Below, piece by piece: positions 15,100 to 27,510 of a stretch of DNA of 32,803 bases. The notes beneath the pieces are model-generated. The model searched no databases, was not told where the DNA came from, and worked only from the letters and a program-made list of their open reading frames with translations. The stretch comes from Deltaproteobacteria bacterium (lineage in GTDB: Bacteria; Myxococcota_A; Polyangia; Polyangiales; Polyangiaceae): positions 1 to 32,803 of the forward strand of contig JACQWT010000365.1 in the NCBI GenBank assembly GCA_016209145.1. The letters run 5' to 3'. Position 1 is the first letter of the stretch. Each line of letters opens with the position of its first letter. Made by a program: the position numbers and the translations under genes.

Positions 15100-15108
15100 T
15101 GCTAGCCT
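15100..15108 (+). promoter_or_regulatory. Extended -10 (TGC-TAGCCT) of the acyl-CoA synthetase gene
   Basis: TGC precedes TAGCCT. Predicted transcription begins near 15115, giving a leader of only about 8 bases to ATG 15123. CTTCGC lies about 17 bases upstream as a poor -35. The 187-base gap (14936-15122) to the divergent lipoprotein holds nothing else that is recognisable. Confidence 0.4.
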
Positions 15109-15122
15109 GGCGGGCGCACGGC

Positions 15123-16943
15123 ATGCCCATGCCCATGCGCGCAACGATCGCTCATCTCGCCCACGACCAGCAGGAGCGCCACGCCGGCCGCGTCGTGTTC
15201 CATCACTACCGCGACGGCCACTGGCAGCCCGTCACCTGGCGGCAGGCCGCCGAGCAGAGCCACGCCATCGCTGCCGGGCTGTGGGAGCTCGGGTGCCGCC
15301 GCGGCGACAAGATCGCCATCCTGAGCGAGAGCCGCTACGAGTGGTGCCTCGTCGATCTGGCGGTGCTGGGTTTGGGCGGCGTGGTGGTCGGGATCTACGC
15401 CGCCAGCACGGCCGAGCAGGCGCGCTACATCCTCGAGCACAGCGAGAGCCGGGTGCTGTTCGTGGAGGACGCGCACCAGCTCGCGAAAATCGCCCCGCTG
15501 CGCGACCGGCTGCCGCGCCTCGGGACCGTGGTGTGCATCGCCCCGCCGGCCGAGCCTGCGCCGGCGAACGGCCCGGGCGACTGCCTCAGCCTGTCCGCGC
15601 TCTGTGAGAAGGGCCGCGCGCTCGGCGAGCGCGAGCCCGAGCTGCTCGATCGCTGCCTGGAGGCCGTCCAGCCCGAGGACACGGCGACGATCGTCTACAC
15701 GAGCGGCACCACCGGCCCGCCCAAGGGCGCGGTGCTCACCCACCGCAACCTCTTCGAGATCGCCGACGTGACCTGCCGCGCCATGGACCTTGGCCAGCGG
15801 GACGTCTCCGCGGTCTTCCTGCCGCTCGCGCACTCGCTCCAGCGTGTGGCTCTCTACGCCGGGCTGCGCGCAGGCGTCACCGGCTACTTCGCTCCGAGCC
15901 TGGAGCGGCTCTCCGAGACCTGGCAGCAGGCGCAGCCGACCATCATGGCAAGCGTGCCGCGCATCTTCGAGAAGATCCACGCGCGCATCCTCCAGGGGCT
16001 AGCCGAGCAGCCGGCCCACCGCCGGGCCGTCTTCCGCGCGGCCGTGGCGCTCGGAAGGGCAGTGGGCCGGCGCCGGCAGCGCGGCGAGCGAGTGCCGCTG
16101 CCGCTCGGCGCCGCCCACGCCGCGCTGGACCGCCTCGTGCTCTCGCGCCTGCGCGACCGGATCTTCGGCCGCCGGCTGCGCTACCTCATCTCCGGAGGCG
16201 CGCCGATCGGTCGCGAGCTCCTGGAGTTCTTCCATGCCCTCGGCGTCCTCGTCCTGGAGGGCTATGGGCTGACCGAGACTAGCGCCCCGGCCACCGTCAA
16301 CCGCCCCGACGCCTACCGCCTCGGCACGGTAGGCCGCCCGCTCCGCGGCACGGAGGTGAAGATCGCCGCGGACGGCGAGATCCTGATCCGCGGCCCGGGG
16401 GTCTTCCGCGAGTACTTCAAGGACGCCGAGGCCACGGCGCAGGCGTTCGATCCGGACGGCTGGTTCTGCTCCGGCGACATCGGCGAGATAGACGAGGACG
16501 GCTTCCTGCGCGTGACCGACCGCAAGAAGGACATCATCGTCACGGCCGCCGGCAAGAACGTCGCCCCGCAGAACATCGAGAACCTGCTCAAGGCCGATCC
16601 GCTGCTCGGCCAGGTCATGGTGCACGGCGACCGGCGCAATTACCTGACGGCCCTGATTGCGCTCGATCCCGAGAACCTGCGGCGCTGGGCCGAGGAGCAC
16701 GGCCGAGCAGGCGCGAGCCCCGCCGAGCTGTGCCGCGAGGACGGCGTGCAGGCCGCCGTGCAGGCCATCGTCGACGACAGGAACCGCGAGCTGGCGCGCT
16801 ACGAGACGGTCAAGAAGTTCCGCATCGTGCCGGAGGACTTCACCGTCGATAATGGTATGCTCACGCCCACGCTCAAGATCAAGCGCCGCGTCATCGAGCA
16901 GCGCTACGCCGCGTTGCTCGACGAGATGTACGAGCAGGGGTAG
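15123..16943 (+). CDS. Long-chain fatty acid--CoA ligase (AMP-forming, FadD15-like)
   Basis: The product is 606 residues, the usual length for the FadD15/ACSL class. It activates fatty acids to acyl-AMP and then acyl-CoA for degradation or lipid synthesis. The adenylation motifs are intact: YTSGTTGPPKG (from residue 192), the middle motif LPLAHSLQR, GGAPIGRELLEFF, GYGLTET (380-386), DGWFCSGDIGEID, DRKKDIIVTAAGKNVAPQNIE, and near the end the catalytic Lys region GMLTPTLKIKRR. The N-terminal region FHHYRDGHWQPVTW is typical of this class. Three in-frame ATG codons (15123, 15129, 15135: MPMPMR) compete as starts. The first was chosen because the -10 box at 15103-15108 lies just upstream, but no clear ribosome site separates them. 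A cytoplasmic or membrane-associated enzyme. Confidence 0.92.
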   Translation: MPMPMRATIAHLAHDQQERHAGRVVFHHYRDGHWQPVTWRQAAEQSHAIAAGLWELGCRRGDKIAILSESRYEWCLVDLAVLGLGGVVVGIYAASTAEQARYILEHSESRVLFVEDAHQLAKIAPLRDRLPRLGTVVCIAPPAEPAPANGPGDCLSLSALCEKGRALGEREPELLDRCLEAVQPEDTATIVYTSGTTGPPKGAVLTHRNLFEIADVTCRAMDLGQRDVSAVFLPLAHSLQRVALYAGLRAGVTGYFAPSLERLSETWQQAQPTIMASVPRIFEKIHARILQGLAEQPAHRRAVFRAAVALGRAVGRRRQRGERVPLPLGAAHAALDRLVLSRLRDRIFGRRLRYLISGGAPIGRELLEFFHALGVLVLEGYGLTETSAPATVNRPDAYRLGTVGRPLRGTEVKIAADGEILIRGPGVFREYFKDAEATAQAFDPDGWFCSGDIGEIDEDGFLRVTDRKKDIIVTAAGKNVAPQNIENLLKADPLLGQVMVHGDRRNYLTALIALDPENLRRWAEEHGRAGASPAELCREDGVQAAVQAIVDDRNRELARYETVKKFRIVPEDFTVDNGMLTPTLKIKRRVIEQRYAALLDEMYEQG

Positions 16944-16959
16944 CTACGCTAGGCGTAGC
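16943..16959 (+). other. Perfect 7-bp hairpin between acyl-CoA ligase and kinase
   Basis: GCTACGC, loop TAG, GCGTAGC. It begins on the last base of the ligase stop codon and ends seven bases before the kinase ATG. The left arm also contains TACGCT (16945-16950), a possible -10 for the kinase. It may be a palindromic operator, an attenuating hairpin or a promoter element. It is too short, and lacks a T-run, for a confident terminator. Confidence 0.4.
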
Positions 16960-16965
16960 CCGCGC

Positions 16966-21363
<4,398 letters not shown>

Positions 21364-21785
21364 GCGGGAGGGGCGGGCGAGGCCCCATCGCCGTTGGCAG
21401 CTCGGCGGCCCGAGGTGCGGGAGGACGTGGGCCACGGAAACGTGCAATGTGAAACAGAGAACAGGGAATGTGGAATGTCATTCCTGGACTCGCAGAAACG
21501 ATCGAGCCCGGGCAGGCTCCGGAGCAGCGCGGCAGCGAACCCCTCCAGGCGCCGGGCGAGGTCATCGCCCTTGCGGCCCGTCGCTCGACCTTGCCGATCG
21601 CTGCTGTTCCACATTTCACATTCGCCGGGGCGGGCGCCAGGCCATGGCCACGCCTGCCGGCGTTTCTTGGCCCGTGCCTCGACCGCAAGGATCTCGGGCG
21701 GATGGAGCTGCCGACGGCGATGTGGCGAAGCCCGCGCCAGGCTGGAAGCGGCGATGCCCGCGCCCTGGTGGTGTAGGATCGCTCC
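21364..21785. other. Intergenic region with inverted repeat and possible four-helix-bundle gene remnant
   Basis: This 422-base gap has a patch of lower GC at 21436-21480. An imperfect inverted repeat is visible. AATGTGAAA (21446-21454) and AATGTGGAA (21467-21475) are the reverse complements of TTTCACATT (21614-21622) and TTCCACATT (21607-21615). Between the arms the minus strand from 21614 reads MWNSSDRQGRATG, then GDDLARRLEGFAAALLRSLP. This resembles the start of the S23/IVP four-helix-bundle proteins common in myxobacteria. The similarity fades within about 36 codons and the conserved later helices are missing. The right end holds the promoter of the next gene. Nothing else recognised. Confidence 0.4.
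21774..21779 (+). promoter_or_regulatory. -10 element (TG-TAGGAT) of the UnbV/FG-GAP lipoprotein
   Basis: GTGTAGGAT is followed by six bases (CGCTCC) and ATG 21786, and there is no Shine-Dalgarno. Predicted leaderless. Confidence 0.5.
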
Positions 21786-24278
21786 ATGGATCTACGCCGC
21801 CCGCCAACCTGGCTCGCCCTCTCTGTCCTGCTCCTCGCGTCGGCCTGCGGGGACGAGACCTCCGAGCAGACCCCCACTACCCCGCCCGCCACGGGCGGTG
21901 GCGGCGGCACCGGTGGCGCTGGCGGCGCGGAAGGCGGCGGCGGTGCCGGCGGCGGCGGCAGCGGGCCCGCGCCCGGGGCAGCATTCGATCGCTTCTGTCG
22001 CGGCGCGGCGTGGGACGCGGCGCTCGGCGACGGCGCGCCCGGCAAGCTCGAGGGTGAGTACGTCGGCATGTTCGTCGAGCCGCCAGCTTCCGGCTCGCTC
22101 GAGACGATGAAGGTCATCCCGGAGCACCCCTTCTGGGCCAAGACCATTCGCGTGGCCTACGGCGGCGCGGCGGGCGGGCCGACGCGCCTGCGCCTGATGA
22201 CCACCTTCGGCCGGTCCTACCCGGGCGGCTGGCCCGACATCGAGACGCCCGAGGCCAATCTCATCACGCCGGTCGAGATCGAGGTGCCGGAGGATCCCGA
22301 CCAGGAGAGCTGGATCGAAATCGACATCGCCGCTCAAGGCGCCTTCCTCGAACCCACGCAGCACTACGTCATCGTCAACGAGCAACTCGGGACGGCGCCG
22401 CTCGTCGCGGTCGAGTCGCTCACGGGCGGCGAGTCGAGCCGCGCCATGCTCCACGTTCCCAAGCAGTTCGAGCCCTACGGACTGGACGGCAACTTCCGGA
22501 TGGAGATCCGGGGGCAGTACTTCTGCTCTTGGAGCGAGGCGGAGCGCTACTTCGGCCTGCGCGACGACGCGGCCTTCGCGGACGAGCCCGCCGGCGACGT
22601 CAGCGTGACGGACCTCGACGGCGACCACCACGACGACCTCGTCTTGCAGGCCCCCGGCCCCAAGGCTTTCCTTGGCGACGGCAAGGGCTCGTTCGCCGAG
22701 CCGGTCGCCGACCCGTTCGACGAGCTCGGCCAGGCCTCGCTGCTCGTGTTCGCCGACATCGACAACGACGGCGACCGGGACGCGTTTGCCATGAGCTACG
22801 TCACGATGGACGGCGACGGCGACCACTACGGCGTCCTCGACGGCGACTGCAACGATACCGATGCCGCCGTGCACCCTGGCGCCAAGGAAGCGCCCAACGG
22901 CTACGACGACGACTGCGACGGCGTGGCCGACGACGGCACCGACACCAAGGACGCCGACGGGGACGGCACGAGCATCGCGCAGGGCGACTGCGACGACACG
23001 CGCGCCGACGTCTTCCCCAAGGCTCCCGAGCTCCACGACGCCCGCGACAACGACTGCGACGGGCAGACGGACGAGGACTTCGTCAATCACATCGCCCTGA
23101 ACGACGGCAAGGGGCACTTCGCCGTGGTTCCCGGCGCCGGTGTGGAAACCATCGACCCCTCGACCACGGCCGGCTTCGGCGACGCCGATGGCGACGGCAT
23201 CCTCGATCTGTACTGGGGCAACTGGCTCGTGCACTACCCCGACTTCCCGGCCGTGCAGGACCGCTACGTCGTGGGCAAGGGCGACGGGACGTTCGTGGAC
23301 GCCACGGAGGCAGCCGGGCTCATCGTCGATCCGGTGCGCCCCTGCTACGGCCTGGTGTGGAACGACTACGACAACGACGGCCTCCAGGACATCTTCGTCG
23401 GCAACTACCAGCTCTCCGACAACTACCTCTGGCAGAACCAGGGCGACGGCACGTTCGTCGACGTCGCCGCCAAGGTGCACGTCGATCACGACGACATCCC
23501 TACCAAGGGCGGCTCGAAGTACCCGGGCGGGCACTCCTACGGCGGCACGTTCGGCGACGTGGGCTTCGACGGAGACGTGGACTTCTTCCTCGCAAACCTC
23601 TCGCACCCGCGCACGCAGCCCTGGGCCGATCCGAGCCAGTTCTTCATCAACGGCGGGCCGCCGGACTACGTCTTCGAGAACAAGCGCGCCGAGCTCGGCA
23701 TCATCTACGACGAAGGCGACATCAACTCGGCCTTCGTCGACTACGACAACGACACCGACCTCGATCTGATGGTGGCCTCCGTCTACCCGACCCACTACCC
23801 CAAGCTGTACCGGAACGACGGGACGGCGGGCTACGTGGACGTGACCTACGAGGCGGGCATCTCGGTCGAGTCGGCGGGACGCTTCGCCTGGATCGACGTG
23901 GACGAGGACGGGGATCTCGATCTCGTCGTCCCCGGCCCCCACGGGCCGCCCTACGTCCGGCTCTACGAGAACCGCGTCGGCCAGGACAAGGCATGGGTCG
24001 AGATCGAGCTACGGGGCAAGAGCACCAACCGCGACGCCGTGGGCGCGCGCCTCTCGCTCACGGCCGGCGGCATCACGCAGCTCCGCGAGGTCAAGGCCGG
24101 CGAGGCTCACCGCCTGCAGCACACGCACCTCGTACACTTCGGCCTCGGCGACGCCGCCAAGATCGACGCGGCGAGCGTGCGCTGGACCGGGGGCGGCACG
24201 GAGAAGGTGAGCGGGCTTGCGCCCGGCAGCCGCTACCTCGTGGTGGAGGGATCGGGCAAGGCGGCGGCCTTGGACTAG
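21786..24278 (+). CDS. UnbV/ASPIC-type FG-GAP (VCBS) lipoprotein with MopE-like insertions
   Basis: The product is 830 residues. The signal peptide (LALSVLLLASAC) ends at a probable lipidated Cys, and a Gly-rich linker follows (GGGGGTGGAGGAEGGGGAGG). A beta-domain (about 60-260) precedes an FG-GAP/VCBS propeller whose blades carry calcium loops: DLDGDHHDD, DIDNDGDRD, DADGDGILD, DYDNDGLQD, DYDNDTDLD, DVDEDGDLD. Between blades, at about 345-435, sit MopE-like stretches GDCNDTDAAVHPGA, YDDDCDGVADDG, GDCDDTRADVFPKA and RDNDCDGQTDED. The C-terminus has the ASPIC/UnbV region (DAVGARLSLTAGG to SVRWTGGG). Proteins of this CRTAC1-like class bind Ca2+ and act outside the cytoplasm; specific function unknown. 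ATG 21786 is supported by the -10 six bases upstream. The gene ends three bases before the convergent HEPN-like gene. Confidence 0.88.
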   Translation: MDLRRPPTWLALSVLLLASACGDETSEQTPTTPPATGGGGGTGGAGGAEGGGGAGGGGSGPAPGAAFDRFCRGAAWDAALGDGAPGKLEGEYVGMFVEPPASGSLETMKVIPEHPFWAKTIRVAYGGAAGGPTRLRLMTTFGRSYPGGWPDIETPEANLITPVEIEVPEDPDQESWIEIDIAAQGAFLEPTQHYVIVNEQLGTAPLVAVESLTGGESSRAMLHVPKQFEPYGLDGNFRMEIRGQYFCSWSEAERYFGLRDDAAFADEPAGDVSVTDLDGDHHDDLVLQAPGPKAFLGDGKGSFAEPVADPFDELGQASLLVFADIDNDGDRDAFAMSYVTMDGDGDHYGVLDGDCNDTDAAVHPGAKEAPNGYDDDCDGVADDGTDTKDADGDGTSIAQGDCDDTRADVFPKAPELHDARDNDCDGQTDEDFVNHIALNDGKGHFAVVPGAGVETIDPSTTAGFGDADGDGILDLYWGNWLVHYPDFPAVQDRYVVGKGDGTFVDATEAAGLIVDPVRPCYGLVWNDYDNDGLQDIFVGNYQLSDNYLWQNQGDGTFVDVAAKVHVDHDDIPTKGGSKYPGGHSYGGTFGDVGFDGDVDFFLANLSHPRTQPWADPSQFFINGGPPDYVFENKRAELGIIYDEGDINSAFVDYDNDTDLDLMVASVYPTHYPKLYRNDGTAGYVDVTYEAGISVESAGRFAWIDVDEDGDLDLVVPGPHGPPYVRLYENRVGQDKAWVEIELRGKSTNRDAVGARLSLTAGGITQLREVKAGEAHRLQHTHLVHFGLGDAAKIDAASVRWTGGGTEKVSGLAPGSRYLVVEGSGKAAALD

Positions 24279-24281
24279 CCG

Positions 24282-24743
24282 TTACCCCGCCTTGATCCCG
24301 CGCGCCGCGAGCATGGCGAGCAGCCCGCTGCGGTGCTCCTCGTAGACCTCCAGCTCGGCCAGCACGCGCTCGGGGCTCACCACCCAGCCCACGCCGAAGT
24401 CGCACTTCTCGCGGTAGCGCTGGCCGCGGGCCAGCACTGCCGGCGCCTCGGGCGGCATCTCGCCGGGGCCGGCGAAGCGCAGGCCGATGACCTCGAGCAC
24501 CTCGTCCTCGGTGCGCACGTCGTAGCCCTCGCGCCAGCACAGCGCCCGGGCGGCGTGGAACAGGCCGAGGTAGGCGCGGGCCAGGGCGTCGCGGTACAGG
24601 CGCTGGCTCACCAGCACCTCGGCCGCGTCCCAGCTCTGGCCGGAGGCGACGAGCTCGCTTGTGGCGAGCAGCGTCCGCTCCTCTTCGCCCAGCGTTGGCG
24701 TCAGGCAAGACGCCCTGCACGAGACTGTGTTAGAAGGTTCCAT
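24282..24743 (-). CDS. HEPN-like domain protein
   Basis: The product is 153 residues. The core reads SWDAAEVLVSQRLYRDALAR, then AYLGLFHAARALC, the form of the HEPN family in which a helix ending in LYRDAVSRAYYAMFHAARALL is usual. The C-terminal half has QRYREKCDFGVGW and a final helix ERVLAELEVYEEHRSGLLAML. The canonical R-x4-6-H motif in the last helix is absent, so RNase activity is doubtful. Unlike the pair at 3.3-4.2 kb, no nucleotidyltransferase lies beside it. ATG 24743 was preferred because GGAG lies ten bases upstream; an in-frame TTG at 24779 would add 12 Arg-rich residues. It is divergent from the flavoprotein operon (58 bases apart) and could be its regulator or an unrelated gene. 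Confidence 0.62.
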   Translation of the reverse strand: MEPSNTVSCRASCLTPTLGEEERTLLATSELVASGQSWDAAEVLVSQRLYRDALARAYLGLFHAARALCWREGYDVRTEDEVLEVIGLRFAGPGEMPPEAPAVLARGQRYREKCDFGVGWVVSPERVLAELEVYEEHRSGLLAMLAARGIKAG

Positions 24744-24801
24744 CCCCGGCCTTCTCCGACAGCCGCGGGGCCGCGTCAAACCGCAGGAGCGCGAGGGCCC
24801 A

Positions 24802-26745
24802 ATGAAACCCGGCGAGAAGCTCTATCCGCACGTCTTCAGCCCGTTGCGCCTCGGCAAGATGGAGGTCAAGAACCGCATCAAGTACGCCTCCACGGAGACC
24901 AACTTCAACTACGGCGACGGCTTCGTCTCCGACAAGGAAGTGGCCTACATGGAGGCCCAGGCCCGGGGCGGTGCCGGCATCGTGACGACGCAGGGCGCCT
25001 ACACCGATCCGCGGACCGAGGGCAAGGGCTACGTCGGGATGATGGGGATCTGGAACGACGCCTTCATCCCCGGCCTGAAACGCATCGCCGACGTCATCCA
25101 CGCGCACGACGCCAAGGCGGTGCTGCAGCTCATGCACTGCGGCCGCGTGGGCGGGGTGGAGCTCGACTACACGGTGGGCCCCTCGGTCGTCAAGCAGCGC
25201 ATCCCGCGCTTCCGCGAGCCGCGGGAGATGAGCGTGGCCGACATCGAGGCGTGCATCCAGGAGCACGTCGCGGGCGCCCGCCGCTGCCAGGAGGCGGGCT
25301 ACGACGGCGTGGAGATAAGCGGCATCGTCGGGTATCTCATCAGCAACTTCATCTCCAAGTACACCAACAAGCGCACCGACGAGTACGGCGGCGACATCCG
25401 CGGCCGCTCGACCTTCATGCGCAAGATCGTAGAGGGGATCCGCAAGCAGTGCGGCGAGGGCTACCCCATCATCATCCGCCTCTGCGGCGAGGAGTTGCTC
25501 GACGACCGCGGCGGCAACAGCCCCGAGGAGTCGCTCGAGTCGATCAAGATCGCCGAGCGGGCGGGCATCGACTGCCTGAGCGTCACGGCCGGCTGGCAGG
25601 AGTCGGCCGTCAGCGTCATCAGCCGGGACATCCCCATGGGGCACTGGCTCTACATCGCCGAGCGCATGAAGAAGAACATCCGCGTGCCCGTGGCCATGGC
25701 CTACCGGCTGTTCCTGCCCCGGCTCGCCGAGGACGCCATCGTGCAGGGCAAGCTCGACGTCTGGGAGATGTGCCGGCCGATGATCGCCGACCCCTTCCTG
25801 CCCCGGAAGATCCTGGAAGGCCGCGAGCAGGAGATCATCCCGTGCATGGCCTGCAACATCTGCCTGGCGCGCCTCTTCCGCGACGCCGAGCTCAACTGCT
25901 TCGTGCGGCCTTCGCTCGGCCACGAGAGCGAGCCCGCCTGGGGCTTCTACGGGTTTGCGCGCGCGCCGCAGAAGAAAAAGATCTGGATCATCGGCGCGGG
26001 TATCGCCGGGCTCCAGGCCGGCGCCATCGCCGCGGAGAAGGGCCACGATGTCACCATCTGCGAGAAGGCGGACAAGGTCGGCGGGCAGCTCGCCGCGGCG
26101 GCCCAAGGCCCCTGGGGCGACGAGGAGTTCATGCGGCTCGTGGGCTACCTGGAGCACCGCTGCCGGCAGTTCGGCGCCCGGATAGAGCTCGGCCGGGAGA
26201 TCACGCGCGAAGAGGTCAAGGCATCGGACGCCGACGCGATCGTGGTGGCCACCGGCGCCAGAGCCCAGGTTGACATCAAGGGCGCCGAGTTGCCCCACGT
26301 CGTCTCCTGCCTCGACGTGTTCGAGCGCAAGGCGACGGTCGGCCGCCGGGTGGTCATCCTCGGCGACTCGGGCGCGGCCATCGCCACGGCGCTGCTCTTG
26401 CTGCACCGCGGCGGCCACGAGGTCACGCTCGTGGGCAAGGCCAAGAAGCCGGGCCAGGACGTGAATCCCTCGTACATCTGGCGCTACATGAAGAGGCTGA
26501 AGGACGAGGGCGCGGTGGTGGTGCGCCTGACTCAGCCCCAGGAGATCACCGGGCGGGGCGTCGTGGTGGCCGGCCCGGAGGGCGAGCAGCTCATCGAGGC
26601 CGACTCGGTCGTCGTGGCCTACCTCAAGCCCAACCAGGAGCTCGCGACCGCCAAGAAGCGTATCTACAGCGTCGGGGACGCGATCGCGCCGCGGCGCGGC
26701 TCCAGCGCCATCCTCGACGGCTACAAGTTGGGCATGCGGCTGTAG
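24802..26745 (+). CDS. NADH:flavin oxidoreductase / 2,4-dienoyl-CoA reductase-like iron-sulfur flavoprotein
   Basis: The product is 647 residues with the full three-domain plan of the DCR/trimethylamine dehydrogenase/enoate reductase family. Residues 1-345 form the FMN-binding TIM barrel of the old yellow enzyme type (FSPLRLGKMEVKNRI at the start, GYDGVEIS, YTNKRTDEYGGD, RPMIADPFLPRKI). Cys348, 351, 354 and 366 (CMACNIC, then NC) should bind one [4Fe-4S]; the middle spacing is CxxCxxC where E. coli FadH has CxxCxxxC. Residues 394 onward hold an FAD motif (IIGAGIAGLQAG, then CEKADKVGGQL), an NAD(P)H motif (VILGDSGAAIA) and the closing FAD motif (IYSVGDAI). It likely reduces a C=C bond of an enoate or enoyl-CoA. 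A ribosome site (GGAGCGCGAGGG) precedes ATG 24802. First gene of an operon of four. Confidence 0.88.
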   Translation: MKPGEKLYPHVFSPLRLGKMEVKNRIKYASTETNFNYGDGFVSDKEVAYMEAQARGGAGIVTTQGAYTDPRTEGKGYVGMMGIWNDAFIPGLKRIADVIHAHDAKAVLQLMHCGRVGGVELDYTVGPSVVKQRIPRFREPREMSVADIEACIQEHVAGARRCQEAGYDGVEISGIVGYLISNFISKYTNKRTDEYGGDIRGRSTFMRKIVEGIRKQCGEGYPIIIRLCGEELLDDRGGNSPEESLESIKIAERAGIDCLSVTAGWQESAVSVISRDIPMGHWLYIAERMKKNIRVPVAMAYRLFLPRLAEDAIVQGKLDVWEMCRPMIADPFLPRKILEGREQEIIPCMACNICLARLFRDAELNCFVRPSLGHESEPAWGFYGFARAPQKKKIWIIGAGIAGLQAGAIAAEKGHDVTICEKADKVGGQLAAAAQGPWGDEEFMRLVGYLEHRCRQFGARIELGREITREEVKASDADAIVVATGARAQVDIKGAELPHVVSCLDVFERKATVGRRVVILGDSGAAIATALLLLHRGGHEVTLVGKAKKPGQDVNPSYIWRYMKRLKDEGAVVVRLTQPQEITGRGVVVAGPEGEQLIEADSVVVAYLKPNQELATAKKRIYSVGDAIAPRRGSSAILDGYKLGMRL

Positions 26746-26763
26746 GGAGGCGAGGAAGCCACC

Positions 26764-26991
26764 ATGGTACCGATCATCGACGCCTATCGTTGCGACGGCT
26801 GCGGCGTGTGCGTGCAGCAGTGTCCGCCCCAGATCATGGGGGTGGTCAAGAACATCGCCGTCATCATCACCGACTTGTGCGAGGAGTGCGGCATCTGCGC
26901 CGAGGCGTGCCCCATCGACGCGGTGCGCTTCCGGCTCCCGCACCGGCACAGCCCTGCCGAGCACGAAGCCTACCGCCCGCCGCTGCGCTGA
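26764..26991 (+). CDS. 2[4Fe-4S] ferredoxin
   Basis: The product is 75 residues. Two CxxCxxCxxxCP cluster motifs are visible: CDGCGVCVQQCP (residues 10-21) and CEECGICAEACP (about 39-50), separated by a hydrophobic strand pair (IMGVVKNIAVIITDL). This is the bacterial 2[4Fe-4S] ferredoxin fold, a low-potential electron carrier. GAGGAAGCC gives a ribosome site before ATG 26764. It begins 18 bases after the flavoprotein stop and most likely donates or accepts electrons for it. The last 15 residues (HRHSPAEHEAYRPPLR) are unusual for a ferredoxin and may be an interaction tail. Confidence 0.9.
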   Translation: MVPIIDAYRCDGCGVCVQQCPPQIMGVVKNIAVIITDLCEECGICAEACPIDAVRFRLPHRHSPAEHEAYRPPLR

Positions 26992-27002
26992 GGAGAAAGA
27001 CC

Positions 27003-27497
27003 ATGGCCGAGATACCCATCGAGAGGAAGTTCGCGGTGCTGTGCGAGATCGTACGCGCGCAGCACTTCGCCTGGCACGAGGCCGTCGCCGCGCTCTGTCC
27101 GGGGGTCTCTGCCGCCAAGGTGACGGACAAGATGTGGGAGCTTACCGGTCACGAGACGGCCCGCGCCTACCTGAAGCGGCTCGACCGAACCAAGCCGCTT
27201 GCCGCCCAACTCGCGGCGAGCATCGTCTGGAGCAGCCAGTGCATGGGCGAGGCCGCGAGCGTCGCGTTGGCCGAGGGCAAGGACGAGGCTTTCGTGCGCC
27301 ATGCCGATTGCCCCTGGTATCACTGGCACAAGCGGCTCGGCTTGCTCGCCGAGGACCGGCCGGGATGCGACATCTGGTTCCGCACGGCGGCAGAGGACGT
27401 GAACCAGGCGCTGGGCACCGCGCTGCGCATCGAAACCCTGAAGGCGCTGCCCGACGGCGACGACTGCTGCCTGCGGCGGATCTGGGTCGAAGGCTGA
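27003..27497 (+). CDS. ATC-hydrolase-like small protein (L-2-amino-thiazoline-4-carboxylate hydrolase family)
   Basis: The product is 164 residues, soluble, no signal peptide. Features shared with the ATC_hydrolase family are a helical N-terminal half, a CPW motif at HADCPWYHWHKRLGLL (about 99-114), a central Cys (PGCDIWF) and a C-terminal strand GDDCCLRRIWV. The family is named for cysteine-producing thiazoline hydrolases, but many members lie beside redox enzymes and have no proven role, so the name should not be taken as function. It lies 11 bases after the ferredoxin stop with GAGGAGA as ribosome site, so it is co-transcribed with the flavoprotein and ferredoxin. It may process or bind their substrate; this is inference. 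Confidence 0.55.
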   Translation: MAEIPIERKFAVLCEIVRAQHFAWHEAVAALCPGVSAAKVTDKMWELTGHETARAYLKRLDRTKPLAAQLAASIVWSSQCMGEAASVALAEGKDEAFVRHADCPWYHWHKRLGLLAEDRPGCDIWFRTAAEDVNQALGTALRIETLKALPDGDDCCLRRIWVEG

Positions 27498-27510
27498 CAG
27501 CGGACCGCAC

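Noticed and set aside
14945-15136. Minus-strand frame ending in EEFGLSIDFAAMRAENDKAL
   Set aside because: The last 20 residues look protein-like, but the preceding part is unrecognisable, it has no start signal, and it overlaps the ligase promoter and start.
21792-23942. Minus-strand open frame of about 716 codons opposite the FG-GAP gene
   Set aside because: Valine/aspartate-rich mirror of the calcium loops on the other strand; no recognisable protein.
24330-26273. Plus-strand open frame of about 646 codons across the HEPN-like gene and flavoprotein
   Set aside because: It is in a different frame from the flavoprotein and lacks any motif; high-GC shadow.
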